Source: Thermoleophilaceae bacterium (lineage in GTDB: Bacteria; Actinomycetota; Thermoleophilia; Solirubrobacterales; Thermoleophilaceae). From it: a stretch of 64,000 nt of DNA. Shown here piece by piece: positions 19,061 through 28,195 of this stretch (positions are counted from its first letter, which is position 1; the number at the start of each line of letters is the position of its first letter). Position numbers and translations under genes: made by a program. The notes below the pieces were generated by a model. It was given only the letters and a program-made list of their open reading frames with translations. It did no database searches and was not told where the DNA came from. The stretch covers positions 1 to 64,000 of the forward strand of contig JAICJV010000003.1 in the NCBI GenBank assembly GCA_025928265.1. Reading direction: 5' to 3'.

Positions 19061-20325
19061 GCGCCGAGGGCGGGCGCGAGCGGCTCCGGCGGCGGCTGCT
19101 CGGCCCGGTGGCTACCGCCGCACACCGGATCGCGATGAGCATCGCGGCGCGTGTCACGCGGCGTGCTGGCGAGACGGGCACGCCGAAGGTCTGGCTGCTG
19201 CTCGAGCACGCCTACGGAATGGGCGGCACGATCAGGACCACGCTCAACCTCGCGGGGCATCTCGCGAAGCACCACGACGTGGAGGTGGTGAGCGTGCTGC
19301 GCAGCCGCGAGGAGCCGTTCCTCGAGATACCGCCCGGTGTGTCGGTCAGCGTGCTCGACGATCGCCGCCGCAGCGCGCCGCGCACGCGGCTCCAGCGCGT
19401 CCTCGACCGCGTTCCCAGCCTGCTGACGCACCCGTACGACTACGCCTATCCGCGCGCCAGCGGGTGGACCGACCTCGCGCTCCTGCGCAAGCTGCGCGAG
19501 ATGCGATCGGGCGTCCTCATCACGACGCGGCCGGGCTTCAACCTGATCGCGGCTCGCCTCGCGCCCGAGGGAGTGGTGACCGTCGGACAAGAGCACCTGA
19601 ATTTCCACGCGCACCGGCCGCTGCTGGCCGCCGACGTGCGGCGCCATTACCGGCGGCTCGATGCGCTCAGCGTGCTCACGGTCGAGGACGAGCGCGACTA
19701 CGGCCGCCTGCTCACGCCCGCGCGCACGCGCGTGGTGCGGATCCCGAACGCGCTCCCGCCGCTCGACGGCGGCGTGTCGAGCCTCGACGCCCCGGTGGTG
19801 GCCGCGGCGGGGAGGCTGACCGGCCAGAAGGGCTTCGACATGCTGATCCGCGCGTGGGCGGACGTCGTGCGCGAGCACCCGGACTGGGAGCTGCGGATCT
19901 ACGGGAAGGGACCGAAGCGCGCCGAGCTCGAGGCGCTCGTGCAGCTGCTCCACCTGGGCGAGAGCGTGCGGCTGATGGGCGCCACGCGCACGCTCGGCAG
20001 CGAGCTGGCCGAGGCGTCGATGTTCGTGCTCAGCTCGCGCTTCGAGGGCTTCGGGATGGTGATCGTGGAGGCGATGAGCAAGGGCCTGCCGGTGATCAGC
20101 TTCGACTGCCCCCGCGGGCCGGCGGAGCTGATCCACAACGGTGTGGACGGCGTGCTCGTTCCCGCCGAGGACGTGGCTGCGCTGGCGCGTGCGATATCGG
20201 CCCTGATGGGCGACCCCGACCGGCGCGCGCGCTACGCGGAGGCCGGGCTCGAAAAGGCGCGCGCGTTCGGCCTCGACGCCGTCGGCGCGCGCTGGGACGC
20301 GCTCCTGGAGGAACTCGGTTCTTGA
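19057..20325 (+). CDS. Glycosyltransferase family 4
   Basis: YGMGGTIRTTLNLA, AAGRLTGQKGFDMLIRAW, SSRFEGFGMVIVEAMSKGLPVISFDCPRGPAELI. Confidence 0.92.
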   Translation: MSAEGGRERLRRRLLGPVATAAHRIAMSIAARVTRRAGETGTPKVWLLLEHAYGMGGTIRTTLNLAGHLAKHHDVEVVSVLRSREEPFLEIPPGVSVSVLDDRRRSAPRTRLQRVLDRVPSLLTHPYDYAYPRASGWTDLALLRKLREMRSGVLITTRPGFNLIAARLAPEGVVTVGQEHLNFHAHRPLLAADVRRHYRRLDALSVLTVEDERDYGRLLTPARTRVVRIPNALPPLDGGVSSLDAPVVAAAGRLTGQKGFDMLIRAWADVVREHPDWELRIYGKGPKRAELEALVQLLHLGESVRLMGATRTLGSELAEASMFVLSSRFEGFGMVIVEAMSKGLPVISFDCPRGPAELIHNGVDGVLVPAEDVAALARAISALMGDPDRRARYAEAGLEKARAFGLDAVGARWDALLEELGS

Positions 20326-21500
20326 GCGGCGATGCCCGGCTCGACACGGCGGTGAAGAGCGTCGACGGGTTCTTCACCACGTTCTTCGTGAGCCCGTACT
20401 CGAAGTACATCGCGCGCTGGGCCGCGCGTCGCGGAATCACGCCCAACGCGGTCACGATCACCTCTGCGGTGATCGGCGTGCTGGCCGCCGCGGCGTTCGC
20501 GACCGGCGAGCGCTGGGGCCTGATCGCGGGTGCGGTGCTGCTCCAGGTCTCGTTCACCACCGACTGCGTCGACGGCCAGCTTGCCCGCTACACGCAGAAC
20601 TTCTCGAAGCTGGGTGCCTGGCTCGACTCGACGTTCGACCGGGCGAAGGAGTGGGCGGTGTATGCGGGGCTCGCGATCGGGTCGGACCGCGACGTGTGGG
20701 TTCTTGCCGCCGCCGCTTTGACGCTGCAGACGGTCCGTCACGCCGTGGACTTTTCATATGTGGCAGCCCGCAGCGAGGCAGCCCGCAGCCCGCAGGGGGC
20801 AGAGGGCGGTGCTGCGCGCGCCGTTGGCAGGTGGACCTCGCTCGAGCGCATTCCGGGACTTCTGTGGGTCAAGCGCGTCGTTGCTTTTCCCATCGGCGAG
20901 CGGTTTGCCGCCATCTCTCTGACGGCCGCGATCTGGGATCCGCGCGTCACGTTCATCGTGCTACTCGCCTGGGGCAGCTTTGCCTTGCTCTATTCGATGC
21001 CCGGCCGAGTCCTGCGGACGCTCGCCGCGGGCCGCAGGCCACCGACGGCCGAGCAGCGCGACGAGCTGAGCTACTACCGCGACGACGGACCGATTCTGCG
21101 GGCTGCGGGCCGCGGACTGCCCTCTGCCGGATCGTGGATGGTGCCGCCTGCAATCCGGCTTGTCGAATACGGATTGCTCATCTGGATCGCTGACGGAAAC
21201 GCCGCGGCATTTCTGCTGCTCGCCGTGCTGGCGTTCCACCACTACGACCTCGTCTACCGTCTACGCACCCAGGGCGCGCGCACGCCCGCCTGGCTCGGCA
21301 CGCTCGCGGGCGGCTGGGATGGGCGGCTGGTGCTGGCCGTGGTGCTGCTCGTGGCCGGTGCGCTGCCCACCGGCATGTACGTGCTTGCGTGTGCGCTCGC
21401 GGCGCTGTTCGTGACGGAGAGCGCGGCGAGCTGGGTGCGGTTCGAGCGCGGAGATCGTCAGGGTGGTTCATATGAAGAAGAGGAGGACCTGATCCAGTGA
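20322..21500 (+). CDS. CDP-alcohol phosphatidyltransferase family membrane protein
   Basis: Canonical DG(x)2AR(x)8G(x)3D(x)3D: DCVDGQLARYTQNFSKLGAWLDSTFDR; TTG start coupled to previous stop. Confidence 0.88.
   Translation: MSGDARLDTAVKSVDGFFTTFFVSPYSKYIARWAARRGITPNAVTITSAVIGVLAAAAFATGERWGLIAGAVLLQVSFTTDCVDGQLARYTQNFSKLGAWLDSTFDRAKEWAVYAGLAIGSDRDVWVLAAAALTLQTVRHAVDFSYVAARSEAARSPQGAEGGAARAVGRWTSLERIPGLLWVKRVVAFPIGERFAAISLTAAIWDPRVTFIVLLAWGSFALLYSMPGRVLRTLAAGRRPPTAEQRDELSYYRDDGPILRAAGRGLPSAGSWMVPPAIRLVEYGLLIWIADGNAAAFLLLAVLAFHHYDLVYRLRTQGARTPAWLGTLAGGWDGRLVLAVVLLVAGALPTGMYVLACALAALFVTESAASWVRFERGDRQGGSYEEEEDLIQ
20762..20810. repeat. Repeat family A within CDP-alcohol phosphatidyltransferase gene
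   Basis: GGCAGCCCGCAGCGAGGCAGCCCGCAGCCCGCAGGGGGCAGAGGGCGG. Confidence 0.7.
21095..21130. repeat. Repeat family A, inverted partner in the same gene
   Basis: CTGCGGGCTGCGGGCCGCGGACTGCCCTCTGCC. Confidence 0.65.
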
Positions 21501-22234
21501 TCGGAATGGTGCTCGCCGCGGGCGCGGGCAGGCGGCTCGGCGACGACACGGCGGACCTGCCGAAGACGCTGCTGCCGGTGGACGGCGACCGCACGATCCT
21601 CGACGTGGCGCTGGGCAACTTCGCCGCGGTCGGGCTGACGGACGTGGCGATCGTCACCGGCTTCGCAGCGCAGCGCATCGAGGACCGTGCGCACGAGCTC
21701 GAGGAGCGGCACGGCGTGAACGTCCAGCTCGTCTACAACCCGAAGGCCGAGGAGTGGAACAACGCCTACTCGCTCTGGTGCGCGCGGGAGCTCTTCGAGG
21801 AAGGCGTGCTGCTCGCAAACGGCGACACCGTGCATCCGGCGTCGGTGGAGGAGCGGCTGCTGGAGGCGCGCGGCGGAGGCGACGACCTCGTGATCGCGAT
21901 CGACGACGAGAAGGACCTCGGCGAGGAGGAGATGAAGGTCCACCTCACAGATGCGGGGCTGCTCGATCGCATTCACAAGTCGCTCGATCCCTCCACGGCC
22001 GCCGGGGAGTACATCGGGGTGACGCTGATCGAGCCGCACGCCGCCGTCGCGCTGGCCGAGTCGCTCGAGGCCACCTGGCGGCGCGACCCGCAGCTCTACT
22101 ACGAGGACGGCTTCCAGGAACTGGCCGACCGCGGCGGGCGGGTGCTCACCGCGCCGATCGGGATGGTCGAGTGGGTCGAGGTCGACGACCACGCGGACCT
22201 CGCGCGGGCACGGGAGGTCGCGTGCCGCTGCTGA
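21497..22234 (+). CDS. NTP transferase (sugar/polyol-phosphate cytidylyltransferase-like)
   Basis: MIGMVLAAGAGRRLG...LPKTLLPVDG; LLANGDTVHP. Confidence 0.9.
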   Translation: MIGMVLAAGAGRRLGDDTADLPKTLLPVDGDRTILDVALGNFAAVGLTDVAIVTGFAAQRIEDRAHELEERHGVNVQLVYNPKAEEWNNAYSLWCARELFEEGVLLANGDTVHPASVEERLLEARGGGDDLVIAIDDEKDLGEEEMKVHLTDAGLLDRIHKSLDPSTAAGEYIGVTLIEPHAAVALAESLEATWRRDPQLYYEDGFQELADRGGRVLTAPIGMVEWVEVDDHADLARAREVACRC

Positions 22235-23280
22235 CCCGCATGGTCGGCACGCCGCTCGCGATCGACATCGGTCCCGGTGCGATCGCGGGCCTGGCGCCGC
22301 TGCTGGCGGATCGCCGCATCTCGAGCGGCGGCCACGTGGCCATCGCCGTTGGTCCCGGGCAGGGCGAGGAGATCGCGGCCACGCTGCGCCCGCAGCTCGA
22401 GAACGCCGAGATCTACACGGTCGAGGGCGGCACGGTGGACGCGTCGCGCGGTCTCGCGGCGCAGCTGCGCGCGGGCTTCTACGACGCGCTCGTGGGCATC
22501 GGCGGCGGCCGCACGCTCGACGTGTCCAAGCACGCCGCCACGCTGCTGGGACTCCCGATGGTCGCCGTGGCCACCAACCTCTCGCACGACGGCATCGCGT
22601 CGCCGGTCGCGTCGCTCGAGGAGGACGGGCGCAAGCACTCCTACGGCGTGCAGATGCCGATCGCGGTGATGGTGGATCTCGACTACGTCAAGCGCAGCGA
22701 CCCGCGCATGCGCCGCTCGGGCGTGGGCGACGCGATCAGCAACCTCACGGCGATCGCCGACTGGCGCCTTGCCGAGCGCGCGCGGGGCGAGTACGTGGAC
22801 GGCGTGGCCGTCACGTTCGCCCGGACCGCCGCGATGGCGGTGCTGAGCCGCGACGAGACGATCGAGGACGACTCGTTCCTGCTCGCCCTGGCGGAAGCGC
22901 TCGTGCTGTCGGGCCTCGCGATGGCCACCGCCGGCTCGTCGCGGCCGTGCAGCGGCGCCGAGCACGAGATCCTCCACGCGATCGATCACCTCTTCCCGGG
23001 CACGAGCGGTCACGGCGAGCTTGCCGGTGCGGCCTCGCTCTTCACCGCCTGGCTGTCGGGCGACGAGGTGCTCGCGCGCGACATCGACATCTGCCTGCGC
23101 CGGCACGGCCTGCCCCGGACCCCCGCCGATCTCGGCCTCAGCCAGGAGCAGTTCGCGCAGGCCGTGTCGTGGGCGCCGTCGACACGGCCGGATCGCTACA
23201 CCATCCTGGAGCACCTCGACCTGGGAGAGGAGGAGGTGAGCCAGCGTGTCCGTGCGTACGTCGAGGCCTACGGTCGCTGA
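22222..23280 (+). CDS. Iron-containing alcohol dehydrogenase, sn-glycerol-1-phosphate dehydrogenase-like (EgsA/AraM family)
   Basis: GGGRTLDVSKHAA, TNLSHDGIASPVASLE, SSRPCSGAEHEILHAIDHL motifs. Confidence 0.85.
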   Translation: MPLLTRMVGTPLAIDIGPGAIAGLAPLLADRRISSGGHVAIAVGPGQGEEIAATLRPQLENAEIYTVEGGTVDASRGLAAQLRAGFYDALVGIGGGRTLDVSKHAATLLGLPMVAVATNLSHDGIASPVASLEEDGRKHSYGVQMPIAVMVDLDYVKRSDPRMRRSGVGDAISNLTAIADWRLAERARGEYVDGVAVTFARTAAMAVLSRDETIEDDSFLLALAEALVLSGLAMATAGSSRPCSGAEHEILHAIDHLFPGTSGHGELAGAASLFTAWLSGDEVLARDIDICLRRHGLPRTPADLGLSQEQFAQAVSWAPSTRPDRYTILEHLDLGEEEVSQRVRAYVEAYGR

Positions 23281-24013
23281 GCTGCGCGCGGTCACCCAGC
23301 CCGCCTCGATCTTCGCGCGCAACAGCGGCGAGCACTGGGCGGGGCGGCTCTACATCCGCCGCTTCTCGCCCTATCTCACGAAGCTCTTCCTGCGCACTCG
23401 GGTCACGCCGAACGGCGTCACCTGGCTGTTCATCCTCGACGGGCTCGTGGCCGCCGGCGTGCTCACGCTGCCCGGCATCTGGCCGCCCATCGCCGCGGTG
23501 CTGCTCATCCAGCTCCAGATCGCGCTCGACTGCTCCGACGGCGAGCTGGCGCGCTGGCTCGACCGCAGGTCGCCCACGGGGATCTACCTCGACCGCGTCG
23601 GCCACTGGTTGACGGAGAGCGCCCTGCCGATCGCGCTCGGCATCCGCGCCGACGGCGGCTGGGACGACATCGGCACCTACACCACGCTCGGCTGTCTCGC
23701 GGCCATCCTCCAGCTGCTGATCAAGGGTTTCGGCGCGCTGGTCACCGTCGCGCGCGCGGAGTCCGGGCTGCCGGTGGCCGCCGATACCGCGGCGGTGGCG
23801 GCGCCGCGCGGGGGCGGGCTGCGGTCGCTGCGCCGCGCACTCTCGTTCGCGCCGTTCTTCCGCGTCTTCGTGGCGATGGAGTTCACGCTGCTGGCACTCA
23901 TCGCCGAGATCGTGGGCGCCAACCGCTTCCTCGTGGTCGCGCTGGTCGTGATCGGCGTGATCACCGCGCTCGGGAGGCTCGTCGCCGTCCTGGCCTCGAG
24001 CCGCCTGCGATGA
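23246..24013 (+). CDS. CDP-alcohol phosphatidyltransferase family protein (variant motif)
   Basis: DCSDGELARWLDRRSPTGIYLDRVGH. Confidence 0.85.
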   Translation: MSVRTSRPTVAELRAVTQPASIFARNSGEHWAGRLYIRRFSPYLTKLFLRTRVTPNGVTWLFILDGLVAAGVLTLPGIWPPIAAVLLIQLQIALDCSDGELARWLDRRSPTGIYLDRVGHWLTESALPIALGIRADGGWDDIGTYTTLGCLAAILQLLIKGFGALVTVARAESGLPVAADTAAVAAPRGGGLRSLRRALSFAPFFRVFVAMEFTLLALIAEIVGANRFLVVALVVIGVITALGRLVAVLASSRLR

Positions 24014-24879
24014 CGCCCCGCTTCGGCTGCATTGTCCTAACAATGGGCAGGCGGCCCGACGACCTGCGCATGGCGATCGAGTCGCTCCTGCGCCAGGACG
24101 GCGTCGAGGCGGACGTGGCGGTGGTGGGCCAGGCGTGGGAGCCGACCGGGCTGCCGGACGGCGTGCGTGGCGTGGGGCTGGCGGAGAACGTCGGCATCCC
24201 CGCGGGCCGCAACGCCGGCGTGCCGCATGCCCGCGGCGATCTCCTGTTCTTCCTCGACGAGGACGCTGCCATCGTCGGGTCCGGCACGCTCGCGGAGATC
24301 GCGCGGATGTTCGAGGCCGAGCCCGACGTGGGCCTGGTGCAGCTCCGGGTGGACCCGCGCGAGGGAGGTGAGGCGCCGCGCGACTGGGTGCCGCGCCTGC
24401 GCGCGGGCTCGCGCACCGAGTCCGGCGACGTCACACTCGTGTGGGAGGGCGCGGTGGCCATGCCGCGCCGCGTGTTCGACCAAATTGGCGGCTGGCCCGG
24501 CGAATTCGAGTTCGTCCACGAGGGCGTCGACCTGGCCTGGAGGGTGATGGAGGAGGGCTACCGCGTGGTCTACCGCGGCGACCTGCCGGTGCTGCACCCG
24601 CTCCCCGTGCCGGTGCCCACGCGCCACGGCTACTCCAACTACTACGGCGCACGCAATCGCGTCTGGCTCGCGCGCCGCTATCTTCCATTTCCGCTGGGCG
24701 CGCTGTATGTGGGTACGTTCGCGCTCCGCACCGCTCCCCGGATGAGATCACTCGAGGAGTTGCGCGCGGCAATGCGCGGGTACCGCGATGGAATGCGGGG
24801 ATCGTGCGGAGAACGGCGAAAGCTGAGCCGTCGCACACTTTGGCGAATGACCCGCGCGGGCCGTCCACCAGTGATCTAG
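24010..24879 (+). CDS. Glycosyltransferase family 2
   Basis: CIVLTMGRRPDDLRMAIESLL, ENVGIPAGRNAGVPHARGDLLFFLDEDA. Confidence 0.88.
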   Translation: MTPRFGCIVLTMGRRPDDLRMAIESLLRQDGVEADVAVVGQAWEPTGLPDGVRGVGLAENVGIPAGRNAGVPHARGDLLFFLDEDAAIVGSGTLAEIARMFEAEPDVGLVQLRVDPREGGEAPRDWVPRLRAGSRTESGDVTLVWEGAVAMPRRVFDQIGGWPGEFEFVHEGVDLAWRVMEEGYRVVYRGDLPVLHPLPVPVPTRHGYSNYYGARNRVWLARRYLPFPLGALYVGTFALRTAPRMRSLEELRAAMRGYRDGMRGSCGERRKLSRRTLWRMTRAGRPPVI

Positions 24880-24893
24880 CCTCGATAGGACGA

Positions 24894-25820
24894 ATGAGCA
24901 CCGAGATCGGCACATCCCCGGGTGATCCCGAGCTTGACGCTCGGCAGGCGGTCGTCGCGCCCGAGCACGACGAGGAGCGCCAGGTCGAGTGGAAGACCGA
25001 GCAGCACGTCTACGAGCCGCACCGCGTCGGCCTCCCGCCGCTCGGGCCCTACGTGCGCGAGCTGTGGCGCCGCCGCGAGTTCGCCTTCGAGCTGTCGCGC
25101 ACGACGCTGCGCGCACAGCACTTCGAGACGGCCTTCGGGAAGCTCTGGCTGGTCCTCAACCCGATGCTGCTGGCGTTCGTCTACTTCGTCCTGGTGGACA
25201 TCCTGCGCCACGGGCACCGGCCGCACGGCTACTTCGCGCACCTCGTGGCCGGGATCTTCCTCTACTACTTCTTCTCCGGCGCGGTGCGCGAGAGCGTGAA
25301 GTCGGTGGTCGGCGGCGGGCGCCTCGTGCTGAACACCGCGTTCCCGCGCACGCTGCTGCCACTGTCGACAGTCATCACCGCGTTCTGGCGCTTCATCCCC
25401 ACGTTCCTCATCTACATCCCGATCCACCTGATCTCGGGGCTGCCGGTGAACCTCGCCACGCTGTGGATCATCCCGATCGTCCTGACCATCGCCTTCATCG
25501 CGGCGGGCCTGGCGATGTTCGTGGCGGCGCTGCAGGTCTACTTCCGCGACGTCAAGAGCTTCATGCCGTACGTGCTGCGCCTCTGGCTCTACGCGTCGCC
25601 GGTGCTGTGGTACCCGAACGAGGTGCCGAACCACTGGGAGTGGATCCTGAAGGCCAACCCGATCGGCGGGCCGATGGCGGCGTGGAGCGTCGTGCTCCAG
25701 AAGGGCCACGCGGCGCCGCCCGTCGACATGCTCACGGGGCTCGCGTGGGCGGTGGGCCTCTTCGTCGCCGGAGCCCTGTTCTTCATGTCGAGGGAGCGTG
25801 AGTTCGCTGTCCGTCTCTGA
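24894..25820 (+). CDS. ABC-2 type polysaccharide/teichoic acid exporter permease (TagG/Wzm-like)
   Basis: FGKLWLVLNPMLLAFVYFVLVDIL, TM pattern, followed by ATPase. Confidence 0.9.
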   Translation: MSTEIGTSPGDPELDARQAVVAPEHDEERQVEWKTEQHVYEPHRVGLPPLGPYVRELWRRREFAFELSRTTLRAQHFETAFGKLWLVLNPMLLAFVYFVLVDILRHGHRPHGYFAHLVAGIFLYYFFSGAVRESVKSVVGGGRLVLNTAFPRTLLPLSTVITAFWRFIPTFLIYIPIHLISGLPVNLATLWIIPIVLTIAFIAAGLAMFVAALQVYFRDVKSFMPYVLRLWLYASPVLWYPNEVPNHWEWILKANPIGGPMAAWSVVLQKGHAAPPVDMLTGLAWAVGLFVAGALFFMSREREFAVRL

Positions 25821-26619
25821 GACAGCCGGCATCGCCCAGGCCTCGGCGGATGCCCGTGTGAGCATCCGCGTCGAGGACGTGTCGGTCACGTATCGCACGT
25901 CGCTCGAGAAGAAGCCGACGATGAAGACCACGCTCCTGCGGCTCGGCCGCCGCGAGCGCATCGTGCGCGAGATAGAGGCGCTCAAGCACGTCAACCTCGA
26001 GGTGCGGCAAGGAGAGGTGCTCGGCATCCTCGGCGCGAACGGCGCGGGCAAGTCCACGCTCGTGCGCACCATGGCGGGCATCCTGCCGCCCACCATCGGG
26101 CGGGTGGAGGTGCGCGGGCGAGTCTCGACGCTGCTCGCCCTCGGCGTCGGCTTCAACCGCGAGCTCAGCGGCCGCGAGAACGTCACGCTCGGCGGGCTGG
26201 CCGCCGGCCTGTCCCGCGCTCAGCTCCGCGACAAGTACGACGAGATCGTGGAGTTCGCCGAGCTCGAGGAGTTCATGGACATGCCGATGAACACCTACTC
26301 GTCGGGCATGTACGGCCGGCTCGCGTTCTCGGTGGCGGTGAACATGGATCCCGACATCCTCCTGATCGACGAGGCGCTGTCGGTCGGCGACGCGAAGTTC
26401 CGGAAGAAGTCGTTCAAGAAGATGCAGGAGCTGTGCGCGCAGGACCGCACGGTCGTCCTCGTCTCGCACGCGCTCGGCTCGATCGAGGAGCTGTGCGACC
26501 GCGCGGTGTGGATGCACAAGGGCGAGCTGCAGATGGAGGGCGAGCCCGACGACGTCGTCCACGCCTACACGAAGTTCCTCGACGTGGGCGAGGACGCGCT
26601 CACGATGGAAGACCTCTAG
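25798..26619 (+). CDS. ABC polysaccharide/teichoic acid exporter ATP-binding protein (TagH/Wzt-like)
   Basis: Walker A GANGAGKST, signature YSSGMYGRLAFS, Walker B DILLIDEALSVGD. Confidence 0.93.
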   Translation: MSSLSVSETAGIAQASADARVSIRVEDVSVTYRTSLEKKPTMKTTLLRLGRRERIVREIEALKHVNLEVRQGEVLGILGANGAGKSTLVRTMAGILPPTIGRVEVRGRVSTLLALGVGFNRELSGRENVTLGGLAAGLSRAQLRDKYDEIVEFAELEEFMDMPMNTYSSGMYGRLAFSVAVNMDPDILLIDEALSVGDAKFRKKSFKKMQELCAQDRTVVLVSHALGSIEELCDRAVWMHKGELQMEGEPDDVVHAYTKFLDVGEDALTMEDL

Positions 26620-28160
26620 CCCGTTCGGCAGCTGGGCCGCGTGTAGATCCGCCACGAGCGGTTCTGGTAGAGCATCGTGTAGCCGTGCGGCGCCGGGGGC
26701 GTGGCCATCCGCAGGTTGATCTTGTAGAACCAGCGCGGCACGAACGTGCGGCGCGGCTCGAGCAGGAGGCCGCCGACCGGCCACGCGTTCTTCTCCACCG
26801 TCCCGACCTGGCCCGGGTTGCCGCCGATCCACCAGCGTGTGTACGGGACGGGGCGGTGGTCGCCGGCGGTGAGCGGCTTGCAGCGCCTGAACGCGGCCTG
26901 CACGCGTGGCGCCTTCGAGGCTTTTCGCAGGTCCGAATAGAGCTTGCCCTCGCGCACCGAGCGAGTGTTCAGCCCGTTCAGCATCTTCACGTGCCAGGGC
27001 AGGTAGACGAGCGACGCGACCGCGGCCACCACGCCCACGACCAGCCACGTCCGGCGCTCTCCTGACCCGCGCGGGAGCAGCATCCAGCCGAAGACCGCGA
27101 GGCCGTAGAAGAGCGCGAGGAAGATCGCCGGCGTACGCAGGTAGCGCCCGATCAGCGGCAGGCCGAAGATCGGGCCGATGGCGAAGACGGCCGTCATGAC
27201 CACGATCACTGCCAGCGGCACAAGGACCTCGCGGCGCCGGAAGCGCCAGGCGAAGTACATGCCGAGCGGGATGCCGAGCAGGAGCGGCTCGCGCACCGCG
27301 TACGCGTAGTACTGCGCGGTCCAGCGCGGCACCTGCGTGACCGAACGGCGGCGCCCGTTCTCCACCGCCAGTTGCGACGTGCCGTGCAGCGAGTGCAGCG
27401 GGTCGCCGGTCACGATCAGGTCCATCAGGCACCACAGCACCGGTGCGCTCGCAACGAGCGCGGCGTACCAGACGCGCTGGCGTGGCGTGGCGTCGCGCCA
27501 CAGGTAGAGCCAGTAGAGGCCGCTCAGCACCCACGCCTCGGGGCGCACCAGGCCGGCGAACGCGAGCACGACGAGCACCGGCGTGCCGCGCTTGCGCTTC
27601 GTGGCCTCGAGCAGCACCGCAAGCACGATCAGTCCCTCGAACCAGATGTCCTGGTAGTCGAGCAGCGTGTCGCGCAGCATCGCCGGGCGCGTGACCACCA
27701 CGAGGGCCGCGACCACGCCCACCCACGGATTGAACAGCCGCGCGCCGAGCAGGTAGGTGAGCCAGACGGTCGCGCCGAAGCCGAGCAGCACCAGCCACAT
27801 CACCACGTGGTCGCCGAACGCCACGCCGAGGAACGACACGGCGATCGAGAACGGGTGCGGCGTGGGCGCGAACGGCGCGGTGAAGTCAGGCGTGAGGCCG
27901 CGCGTGATGTCGCGCGCCCAGTTCAGCGCGTAGCGCGCGTCGTAATTGAAATACCACGGGTCGTAGATGACCCACATGAGGACGGCGACGAGCAGGATGG
28001 TCGCCGCGGCGGGCAGCGCTCGGATCAGCCACGGTGGCAGCGACCGAGAGATCCTGGCCGACGCCGCTCTGGGCGACGGTGCGGTGGCCACCTCGCGGAC
28101 GATAGAGAAAGTGAAATGTTCGGTCCCGGCGGCATGTTCGCCGCGCCCCGGTTTCCTCAC
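26616..28160 (-). CDS. GT-C-like membrane glycosyltransferase
   Basis: Multiple TM helices; IYDPWYFNYDARYALNWARDI N-terminal loop; 514 aa. Confidence 0.7.
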   Translation of the reverse strand: MRKPGRGEHAAGTEHFTFSIVREVATAPSPRAASARISRSLPPWLIRALPAAATILLVAVLMWVIYDPWYFNYDARYALNWARDITRGLTPDFTAPFAPTPHPFSIAVSFLGVAFGDHVVMWLVLLGFGATVWLTYLLGARLFNPWVGVVAALVVVTRPAMLRDTLLDYQDIWFEGLIVLAVLLEATKRKRGTPVLVVLAFAGLVRPEAWVLSGLYWLYLWRDATPRQRVWYAALVASAPVLWCLMDLIVTGDPLHSLHGTSQLAVENGRRRSVTQVPRWTAQYYAYAVREPLLLGIPLGMYFAWRFRRREVLVPLAVIVVMTAVFAIGPIFGLPLIGRYLRTPAIFLALFYGLAVFGWMLLPRGSGERRTWLVVGVVAAVASLVYLPWHVKMLNGLNTRSVREGKLYSDLRKASKAPRVQAAFRRCKPLTAGDHRPVPYTRWWIGGNPGQVGTVEKNAWPVGGLLLEPRRTFVPRWFYKINLRMATPPAPHGYTMLYQNRSWRIYTRPSCRTG

Positions 28161-28195
28161 GGACCGGGACCTTCATTGCACGGGGTCGCGGGCTA

